Positions 29,841 to 36,910 of a stretch of 36,910 bases of DNA are shown here, in pieces. The notes under the pieces were generated by a model. It had not been told where the DNA came from and did not search any database. It was given only the letters and a program-made list of their open reading frames with translations. This DNA comes from an uncultured Neomegalonema sp. (GTDB lineage Bacteria; Pseudomonadota; Alphaproteobacteria; Rhodobacterales; Rhodobacteraceae). Made by a program: the position numbers and the translations under genes. Position 1 is the first letter of the stretch, and every line of letters starts with the position of its first letter. Where the stretch lies: assembly GCA_937974055.1 (NCBI GenBank), contig CALJIU010000300.1, positions 1 through 36,910 on the forward strand, written 5' to 3'.

Positions 29841-31325
29841 ATGGATACGAACCAGACATCTTTTTCAGATTGTACGATCCTTCTCGTGGAGGATACGCCC
29901 GCTCTCGCAAGAACCTATAAGGGATTTCTACGAGAGGAAGATTACGTCGTCAAACATGTCGAAACTGGCAGTGCGGCGAAAGAGGCGTTGAAGGAGGGCG
30001 GTTACGATCTCGTCCTGCTCGACCTGCGGCTACCGGATATCCCCGGCGAGGAGGTGATGGCGTGGATGCGTGAGACGGGCATCGATCTGCCGGTCATCGT
30101 CATCACGGCACAGGGGTCCGTTGGCGTGGCGGTCGAGGCGATGCGTGCCGGGGCGGTCGATTTTCTGATGAAGCCTTTCGCTGAGGACCGGCTGATCCTG
30201 TCGATCCGCACCCATCTGGATCAGAGCCGTTTTATCAAGACCGCGCGCGCCGCGCCGCCGGTCAAGCCGACCGCACAGGCACCGCAGACGGGACAGCCGA
30301 CACCGGGCAATAGCCTCGCGGGCTTTATCGGTGAAAGCGTACCGATGCAGGCCGTCTACCGCTTGATTCGCAGCGCGGCAGTTTCCAACGCTACCGTCTT
30401 CATCACCGGCGAAAGCGGCACGGGCAAGGAAGTCTGCGCCACTGCGATTCATGCCAGCAGCACCCGCGCGCCAAAGAAGCTGGTGCCCATCAACTGCGCC
30501 GCCATTCCGGGCGACCTGATGGAAAGCGAGATATTCGGCCATGTGAAGGGGGCCTTCACCGGCGCGACCTCGGACAAGATCGGGGCGGCACAGCTCGCCG
30601 ATGGCGGCACATTGTTCCTCGATGAAATCTGCGAGATGTCGCCCCACCTCCAGACGAAGCTGCTGCGCTTTATCCAGACCGGCACCTTCAACCCGGTCGG
30701 CAAGGCCGAGACGGTCAAGGTCGATGCCCGCTTCATCTGTGCCACCAACCGCAACCCGCTCGATGAAGTGACCGCCGGACGGTTTCGTGAAGATCTGTAT
30801 TACCGCCTGCACGTCATACCGATCAACATGCCCGCCCTGCGCGAACGAGGCGAGGACGTGGTGCGAATCGCCCAAGGCTTCCTGCATGATTATGCGCGGG
30901 AGGAGGGCAAGGAACTGAACAGTTTCTCCGACAACGCGCGGGATGCCCTCATGCGGTATTCATGGCCCGGCAACGTGCGCCAGTTGCAGAACATCATTCG
31001 CCATGCCGTCGTCTTTGGTGAAGGCACCGAGGTCACGGCGGCCATGCTGCGTGATCCTGTCGGCAATGCCGCCGCCGTCGCCACTCCGGCGGTTCCGGTC
31101 AGTGCACCGATACAGCGGCGCGGTGGGGACGAGACGCCCCCCAACCCCGACGATCTCAATGCATTGGCGGCGGCGATAACCCCTCTGGACGATGTGGAGC
31201 GAGAGGCAATCGAGCGAGCTGTCGCCTTATGTGCGGGCGATGTGCGCAAGGCTGCGGTCTTCCTTGGCGTGTCGCCCGCCACCATCTACCGCAAGCAAAA
31301 GTCGTGGCGCGAGACGGCAAACTGA
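29841..31325 (+). CDS. LuxO/NtrC-type sigma-54-dependent response regulator
   Basis: Receiver 'ILLVEDTPALARTYKGFL...LVLLDLRLPDIPGEEV'; AAA+ 'GESGTGKEVCATAIH', 'GHVKGAFTGATSDK' (GAFTGA), 'YSWPGNVRQLQNIIRHAV'; C-terminal Fis-like helix-turn-helix. Confidence 0.95.
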   Translation: MDTNQTSFSDCTILLVEDTPALARTYKGFLREEDYVVKHVETGSAAKEALKEGGYDLVLLDLRLPDIPGEEVMAWMRETGIDLPVIVITAQGSVGVAVEAMRAGAVDFLMKPFAEDRLILSIRTHLDQSRFIKTARAAPPVKPTAQAPQTGQPTPGNSLAGFIGESVPMQAVYRLIRSAAVSNATVFITGESGTGKEVCATAIHASSTRAPKKLVPINCAAIPGDLMESEIFGHVKGAFTGATSDKIGAAQLADGGTLFLDEICEMSPHLQTKLLRFIQTGTFNPVGKAETVKVDARFICATNRNPLDEVTAGRFREDLYYRLHVIPINMPALRERGEDVVRIAQGFLHDYAREEGKELNSFSDNARDALMRYSWPGNVRQLQNIIRHAVVFGEGTEVTAAMLRDPVGNAAAVATPAVPVSAPIQRRGGDETPPNPDDLNALAAAITPLDDVEREAIERAVALCAGDVRKAAVFLGVSPATIYRKQKSWRETAN

Positions 31326-31507
31326 GTTGACCGCTCGCGCATATGGGGCGTTGCGCGCCCCACGCTCACCAATCGTTTAACTTTGCCAGTTACGGTTTAC
31401 GACAAATTGAAGGTGCGACGGACCTGATTCCCCGCCGCCTTCTCACCGTTTGTCGCGTAGTGGAGCCGCCTGGCCCGTTGCGCCCCAGTGAGCCGGAGCC
31501 GTTGGAA

Positions 31508-33784
31508 ATGTCTGCATCAGAGTCCCGTGATGAGTCGTTCGAGGTCGAGACGAATAGCCCGTTCTATTTCAATACCTCGCATTGGCGTGCAGTGGACGGG
31601 ATGCTCGAAGGGGTTCGCGAACGCGCGGGTCTTATGATCCTGACGGGGCCAACCGGTTCCGGTAAGACCATGATAATGCGGGCGATTTCAGAGGGGCTGA
31701 AAGAGAATACCCCCGGCCTGTTCCTGCAATATGCCAGCCTGAATTTCCGTGAATTCGTCAATTTCCTCCATTCTTCCCTGCGGGTCGATGAGGAAGTGAT
31801 GGACGCGCCGAACAAGGCGGTCGCCCTGCGTGAATTTCTCTACATTCAGGCCAAACGCGACGAGACCGGCGTGGTCTTCATCGACGAGGCGCATAACCTC
31901 GAACCCGATGTGCTGAAGATGCTGCCCAAGCTGGCGCGATTCGACACGCTGGAAGATGGACGCATCGTCGGCCTGCAATTCGTCCTGATCGGTAGCGACG
32001 ACCTGCGCGATACTCTGCGTGATCCCGACTTCATCGAAGTGAAGGAAAAGGTCAATGTCAGCCACGAACTGCGCTTCTTCACCCGTGAAGAACTGAAGCA
32101 ATTCCTCAAGAAGCGCCTCGCCCCGATTGCCCGCCTGACCGACGAACCGATCACGGAGGACGGGATCGAGGAAATGGGTCGCTTCACCGGCGGTTCTCCG
32201 CGCCTGATCGGTATGATCTGTTCGCATACGATGCTGTTTGCTGCCGAGAATCCCGGCAAGTCCATTGATGCGAAGATGGTCGAGGAAGCGGCGGAAGCCC
32301 TGATGCTCACCGCTGTCGATAACCCCTTCGCCGATGAAGAGGGGCAGCAGCGGGCAACCTCCGGCCCATTCTCGGAAGCCGATCTTTCCGGCGAGGCTAT
32401 GCGCGCTTCTGCATCGTCTGCGCTGCCAGAATTCTCGAATGTCGATACGGTGTATGCCAGCGATGATGCCGAAGAGGATGCTCTCCTTGCATCGATGACC
32501 GGCGATGTCGCGCCTAACGCTGCGGTCGCATCCGGCGTATCCATGCCGAAGGTCGATGATGACCTTTACGCCGACGACCATGCATTGTCGGCGGTTCCGG
32601 AGCCTGCGGTTTCGATGAAAGCTTCGGCTCTCGAAGAGATCGAAGACGATGACGACGTTGCCTTCGACCATGCCGCTTTCGACCGTTCGATAGATGATGA
32701 TCTCGACGGTTTCGACGATGACGGTGAGTTTGGTGACCTTGATTATGAAGATGACAACGATGCGGCGGTCGTAGCCAAGGCCAAGAAACCGGCAGTTAAG
32801 AAGGGCAATACATCCTTCCTGTCCCGCCTCGGTTGGGGTGCGAAGAAACCGGAAATGCCCGAAAAGGTAATTGGTGCGGGCCGTGCTCGTGAAAAGGCCA
32901 TCGCGATCCCGGCAAAGGATATCAAAAAGCGCGGTCCGAAAGTTGCCGTGGCCGGTGCGCGCGAGAAGAAGATGAAAATGGGCGGTATCGCCGCCGCCGT
33001 AGTGGCGGTGGTGGGCTTGGGCTACGTCGCGCATAAGCCGGTGATTTCTGCCGTATCGGGGATGTTTTCAAAACCTGCGCAGATGGCATCCGCGCCTAGG
33101 GTCGCCCCGGTTCGACCTGCGCCGGTTCCACAGGCCCCCGCCATTCAACAGGCCCAAGCCCCGGCCCCCGACCAACAGCCGGTGACGATCGAGGTCAAGA
33201 ACGAACGCTCCGCCGTCACGGGTGGATGGGGTGCGCGTGTCGTCGTGGAGGGACGTGATACGGCGGTTGCTCCCGAAGTCGTCGCCGCACTCGCCAGCCC
33301 CGCCGCCGTGAACGATTCGCAGGATAGCGGTCCAGCGGTGCCCGGAGTGGTGAACTCCGCTGCCAAGGGTGCGCTCGATCTGGTCGACAAGGCCCTTGGC
33401 GTCGGCGAACGCAATTCGAATGACAAGGTTGGCGGTGTCCTCGCCGCCGTGTCCGGTCAGGTCGCGGGTTTGCGCAACAAGCTGTCGAATGACGGCCTGA
33501 CCCCGCAGCAGGCCGCCGAGAAGGCTCGCCAGCTCGTGATTGACGGCGATGCGCATTTCGCCGCCCGTCGCTATACCTCTCCAGCGGGGGGCAGCGCCTA
33601 TGATTCCTATCGTGAAGCGCTCGCACTCAGCCCGGAGGATGAAAAAGCCAAGGCCGGTATCAGCAATCTGCGCGAACACTATGCCAAAAAAGCCGAAAGC
33701 GCCCGCAATGCGCGACAGTGGGAAAAGGCGAACAAGTATTTTGAAACCGCTATCTCGATCAGCAACCTGCGCCCCATAAGCTGA
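31508..33784 (+). CDS. ExeA-like AAA ATPase fused to acidic linker, single TM and TPR-like C-terminal domain
   Basis: 'SPFYFNTSHWRAVDGMLEGVRERAGLMILTGPTGSGKT', Walker B 'GVVFIDEAHNL', sensor 'LQFVLIGSDDLRDTL', 'FTGGSPRLIGMICSHTML'; acidic tract EEIEDDDD...DYEDDND; TM 'GGIAAAVVAVVGLGYVAHKPVISAV'; C-terminal repeats ending 'WEKANKYFETAISISNLRPIS'. Confidence 0.88.
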   Translation: MSASESRDESFEVETNSPFYFNTSHWRAVDGMLEGVRERAGLMILTGPTGSGKTMIMRAISEGLKENTPGLFLQYASLNFREFVNFLHSSLRVDEEVMDAPNKAVALREFLYIQAKRDETGVVFIDEAHNLEPDVLKMLPKLARFDTLEDGRIVGLQFVLIGSDDLRDTLRDPDFIEVKEKVNVSHELRFFTREELKQFLKKRLAPIARLTDEPITEDGIEEMGRFTGGSPRLIGMICSHTMLFAAENPGKSIDAKMVEEAAEALMLTAVDNPFADEEGQQRATSGPFSEADLSGEAMRASASSALPEFSNVDTVYASDDAEEDALLASMTGDVAPNAAVASGVSMPKVDDDLYADDHALSAVPEPAVSMKASALEEIEDDDDVAFDHAAFDRSIDDDLDGFDDDGEFGDLDYEDDNDAAVVAKAKKPAVKKGNTSFLSRLGWGAKKPEMPEKVIGAGRAREKAIAIPAKDIKKRGPKVAVAGAREKKMKMGGIAAAVVAVVGLGYVAHKPVISAVSGMFSKPAQMASAPRVAPVRPAPVPQAPAIQQAQAPAPDQQPVTIEVKNERSAVTGGWGARVVVEGRDTAVAPEVVAALASPAAVNDSQDSGPAVPGVVNSAAKGALDLVDKALGVGERNSNDKVGGVLAAVSGQVAGLRNKLSNDGLTPQQAAEKARQLVIDGDAHFAARRYTSPAGGSAYDSYREALALSPEDEKAKAGISNLREHYAKKAESARNARQWEKANKYFETAISISNLRPIS

Positions 33785-33806
33785 CCGTAGAACCGACGCA
33801 ATGCAT

Positions 33807-33844
33807 AAGGGCCGCGCAGTTTAGCGACTGCGCGGCCCTTTCTT
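33807..33844 (+). terminator. Rho-independent terminator after the ATPase gene
   Basis: 14-bp stem AAGGGCCGCGCAGT/ACTGCGCGGCCCTT, 6-nt loop, then TCTT. Confidence 0.85.
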
Positions 33845-33904
33845 GTCGTGCGGTACGGCCCATTTCTCGTTAGAAGAAGGAAACAGCACCGGAACGGGCA
33901 GGCG

Positions 33905-34969
33905 ATGACACGACAGCGACAACTGACGATCTGGGCGGGGGTGGCCATCGCGTTCATCGCCTTTTTGTACGTGTTCTCCGATATCTTGCCGCCCTTCATC
34001 TTCGGCGCGGCCATCGCCTATTTCTGCGACCCCATCGCCGATTGGTTGGAGCGCCTTGGCCTGTCTAGGCTGGCGGCGACGGTGGTGGTCTTGTTTACGG
34101 CGATCCTTGTCATCTCGCTCGTCACCATCGCCGTTCTGCCGATTTTGCTCGATCAGCTTAGTGATTTGCTGCGCAATATGCCGGGCTACCTCGATGCCTT
34201 GCGCCAGCGGTTCGACGGATTGATCGGCAGATTGGAAACCAATACCGCCATCGATGTGCCGGAGGATGCCGGTAAGGCGACCGAACAGCTACGTGATGCG
34301 GCGCAGGGTGTCGGCCTGAAATTCCTTCAGGGCGTTTGGAGCGGTGGCGTTGCCTTCGTCAGTGCCATCGGGGTGATGGTCATCATGCCCGTCGTCGCGT
34401 TCTACCTATTGCTGGATTGGGACCGGATGATTGCCCGGATCGACGAGACGATCCCCCGGCGGCATGTGGCCGAGGCGCGCAAAATCGCCCGTGATATCGA
34501 TGATGTGCTGGCCGGGTTCATGCGCGGGCAGTTCCTCGTCTGCATCATTCAGGGCACATTCTATGCGATTGGCCTGTCGATCATCGGGCTGGATTTCGCG
34601 CTGTTCGTGGGCCTGCTGTCGGGCATGGCGAGTTTCATCCCCTATGTCGGCGCTCTTTTGGGGCTGACCTTGTCGGTTGGGCTGGCCTTTGCGCAGTTCT
34701 GGGGGGATTGGGCGTCGATCCTCGCCGTGCTGGGCGTTTTCGCCGCCGGACAGGTGATCGAGGGCAACTTCCTGACACCTTACCTCGTGGGGGGCAGCGT
34801 TGGCCTGCACCCGGTCTGGCTGATCTTCTCGCTCGCCGCATTCGGATCGCTGTTTGGGTTTGCGGGATTGCTGGTGGCGGTTCCGGCGGCGGCGGTCGTG
34901 GGGGTGCTGACCCGGTATTTCCTCGCCCGCTACCGCGAAAGCGCGCTGTATTCCGAGGGGGGACCGTGA
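33905..34969 (+). CDS. AI-2E/PerM family transporter
   Basis: 'DILPPFIFGAAIAYFCDPIADWLERLGLSRLAATVVV', 'FIPYVGALLGLTLSVGLAFAQF', 'GNFLTPYLVGGSVGLHPVWLIFSLAAFGSLFGFAGLLVAVP'. Confidence 0.92.
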   Translation: MTRQRQLTIWAGVAIAFIAFLYVFSDILPPFIFGAAIAYFCDPIADWLERLGLSRLAATVVVLFTAILVISLVTIAVLPILLDQLSDLLRNMPGYLDALRQRFDGLIGRLETNTAIDVPEDAGKATEQLRDAAQGVGLKFLQGVWSGGVAFVSAIGVMVIMPVVAFYLLLDWDRMIARIDETIPRRHVAEARKIARDIDDVLAGFMRGQFLVCIIQGTFYAIGLSIIGLDFALFVGLLSGMASFIPYVGALLGLTLSVGLAFAQFWGDWASILAVLGVFAAGQVIEGNFLTPYLVGGSVGLHPVWLIFSLAAFGSLFGFAGLLVAVPAAAVVGVLTRYFLARYRESALYSEGGP

Positions 34970-35670
34970 CCGCACCATTATCAGAACCCCGCCAATTGCC
35001 GCTGGATCTGGACTGGCCGCGCAAGCGGGCCTTGGGGCGGGCCGATTTTATCGAGGGCGACTGCAATGCCGAGGCGCTGGCGGCGGTCGAGGGCTGGCAT
35101 GGCTGGCGGGATGGGCGGCTGGTCCTTACGGGAAACGAGGGATGCGGCAAGACGCATCTGGCCGCGATTTGGGCCGGGGAGAGCGATGCGCAGTTCATCG
35201 ACGCCGCAGCCCTGCGCCATGACGATATCCGCGATGTCGCCGCGCTGGGGGCGGTGATCGTGGAGGATGTAGACCGGCGGCTGGGCGCGGCCCCCGACCG
35301 ACGCGCGGGCGAGGAAGCGTTGCTGCACCTGTTCAACGTCATGGGCGAGCAGGGCGGGCGGATGCTGTTCACGGGCCGCGAGGGACCGGCACGGTGGGGT
35401 GTGGGCCTGCCCGACCTTGCCTCGCGCCTGAGTTTGCCCCCGGTTTTCCGTGTGGGAACGCCGGATGTCACGCTGCTGTCACACCTGTTGCTTAAGCTGT
35501 TCGATGATCGCGACATGGCCCTCGAACCGCGCGTCGCCGGGTTTTTGGCCCTGCGCGTCGAGCGCAGTTTCGGGGCAGTACAGCGGATGGTCGACGCCCT
35601 CGACCGGCATAGCGTAGCGGTAAAGCGCCCGGTGACGATCGGGTTGGCGAAGGAAGTATTCGGATGGTGA
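34966..35670 (+). CDS. hdaA: DnaA-homologous regulator, Hda/HdaA-like
   Basis: N-terminal clamp-motif-like 'RQLPLDLDW', 'LVLTGNEGCGKTHLAAIW', 'RSFGAVQRMVDALDRHSVAVKRPVTIGLAKEVF'; GTG start overlapping the perM stop. Confidence 0.85.
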   Translation: MTAPLSEPRQLPLDLDWPRKRALGRADFIEGDCNAEALAAVEGWHGWRDGRLVLTGNEGCGKTHLAAIWAGESDAQFIDAAALRHDDIRDVAALGAVIVEDVDRRLGAAPDRRAGEEALLHLFNVMGEQGGRMLFTGREGPARWGVGLPDLASRLSLPPVFRVGTPDVTLLSHLLLKLFDDRDMALEPRVAGFLALRVERSFGAVQRMVDALDRHSVAVKRPVTIGLAKEVFGW

Positions 35671-36910
35671 CTTTCGAGGCGAGCGATGTGGTCGATGCGG
35701 AGGAGGCGGTGGGCGCTGACCTGCGCGCCGATCGCAGTGCGCGGGCAGATTTTCTCAACACGAAGGTTGGCGCGCCGTCGAAGACCGTACCGGAAATCGC
35801 GATGGACGAGCCGGAACGCTTCATCAATCGCGAATTGTCATGGCTCAGTTTCAACCAGCGTGTCTTGGCGGAGGCCGATGACCGTCGCCACCCGTTGCTG
35901 GAACGCCTGCGTTTCGTGGCGATTTCGGGATCGAATCTCGACGAGTTCTACACCGTGCGCGTGGCGGGCCTGCGCGAGCTGGTCAATGCGGGGGTTACGC
36001 GCACCAGCGTCGACGGCCTGACCCCCGCGCAACAGCTTGAGAAGATCGATGCCGAATGCCGGGCATTGATGCATGGGCAACAGAACCGCTGGGGTGCGCT
36101 GCGGCGCGAGATGGAGGCGGAAGGGATCGTGCTGGTCCAGCGCGACGATCTCAATGCCGATGAGCGCGAATGGCTCGATGCGTATTTCATGGACAATGTC
36201 TTTCCCGTCCTATCGCCGCTGGCCATCGACCCCGCGCATCCCTTTCCCTTCGTGCCGAACAAAGCGCTATCCCTCGCCCTGCAACTGCGCCAGCGGGAAG
36301 GGGAGGGCGAGATCGATGCGCTGCTCATCATCCCGGCGCAGATCGAGCGGTTTACGCGGCTGCCGAAGGGCCAGCCTGATGCGGATGGCGCACAGGATAC
36401 CCGCATCCGCTTTGTCGCGCTGGAAGACATGATCGCCCTGTCGCTGGACCGTATCTTCCCCGGCTATGACGTGTTGGGCGCGGGCTTGTTCCGTGTTTTG
36501 CGCGATTCGGATATGGAGATCGAGGAGGAAGCCGAAGACCTCGTCCGTGAATTCGAGACGGCCCTGAAACGCCGCCGTCGGGGCGAGGTGATCCGCCTCA
36601 AGATGAGTTCCAACACCCCCGAATCGCTGCGCACGTGGATTTTGCACGAGTTGCGCGTGGGTCGGAACGAGGTGATCGACGTGGAGGGGATCGTCGGTGT
36701 CTCCGACCTTGAACAATTGATCGTGGATGACCGCCCGGACCTGCGCTGGCGCAATTACACGCCCCGCCGACCGGAGCGGCTGACGGATTTCAACAACGAT
36801 TGTTTCGCCGCCATCGCCTACAAGGATTTCCTGCTGCACCACCCCTATGAAACCTTCGATGTGGTGGTCGAGTTTTTGCGGCAGGCGGCGCGTGACCCGG
36901 ATGTGCTGGC
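35664..36910 (+). CDS. ppk: Polyphosphate kinase 1, partial (runs off the window)
   Basis: 'RFINRELSWLSFNQRVLAEADDRRHPLLERLRFVAISGSNLDEFYTVRVAGL', 'VFPVLSPLAIDPAHPFPFVPNKALSLAL'. Confidence 0.96.
   Translation, partial: MVTFEASDVVDAEEAVGADLRADRSARADFLNTKVGAPSKTVPEIAMDEPERFINRELSWLSFNQRVLAEADDRRHPLLERLRFVAISGSNLDEFYTVRVAGLRELVNAGVTRTSVDGLTPAQQLEKIDAECRALMHGQQNRWGALRREMEAEGIVLVQRDDLNADEREWLDAYFMDNVFPVLSPLAIDPAHPFPFVPNKALSLALQLRQREGEGEIDALLIIPAQIERFTRLPKGQPDADGAQDTRIRFVALEDMIALSLDRIFPGYDVLGAGLFRVLRDSDMEIEEEAEDLVREFETALKRRRRGEVIRLKMSSNTPESLRTWILHELRVGRNEVIDVEGIVGVSDLEQLIVDDRPDLRWRNYTPRRPERLTDFNNDCFAAIAYKDFLLHHPYETFDVVVEFLRQAARDPDVL

Noticed and set aside
31326-31507. Possible sigma-54 promoter TGGCCCGTTGC upstream of the ATPase gene
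   Set aside because: The GG and GC elements are spaced 3 bp between TGGC and TTGC, not the required 7.
31688-33034. 448-aa minus-strand ORF opposite the ExeA-like ATPase
   Set aside because: Antisense to a gene with clear Walker A/B motifs; no domain recognised.

Overview
The window is a GC-rich alphaproteobacterial chromosomal segment. Gene content and order look Rhodobacterales-like, but that is an inference without database access. Most of it is housekeeping: argS, a SPOR protein, nagZ, scpA, scpB, a DCD-family deaminase, tRNA-Pro(GGG), MerR, ihfA, fabH-plsX-rpmF-DUF177, bamE, an AhpD-like protein, an ECF sigma/RskA-like anti-sigma pair, an MFS protein, nrdR-ribD-ribE-ribH-nusB, glyA, and at the right end perM-hdaA-ppk. 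The unusual part is about 20.6-33.8 kb. It starts with a 1652-aa secreted protein (21099..26057) made almost entirely of 23-aa (69-bp) repeats, with an acidic N-terminal half, a strongly arginine-rich C-terminal half, five copies of a Gly/Ala-rich module, and a C-terminal peptidoglycan-binding domain. A 31-aa hydrophobic ORF (21007..21102), below the supplied ORF cutoff, overlaps the giant gene's start by ATGA. After a strong terminator comes a co-directional run: NAD kinase, a membrane protein with a probable roadblock/longin-like region, a Ras/Rab-like small GTPase, a soluble histidine kinase, a LuxO/NtrC-type sigma-54 activator, and a membrane-anchored ExeA-like AAA ATPase. I propose this as a candidate cell-envelope scaffold plus signalling locus. 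The functional link between its parts is inference.
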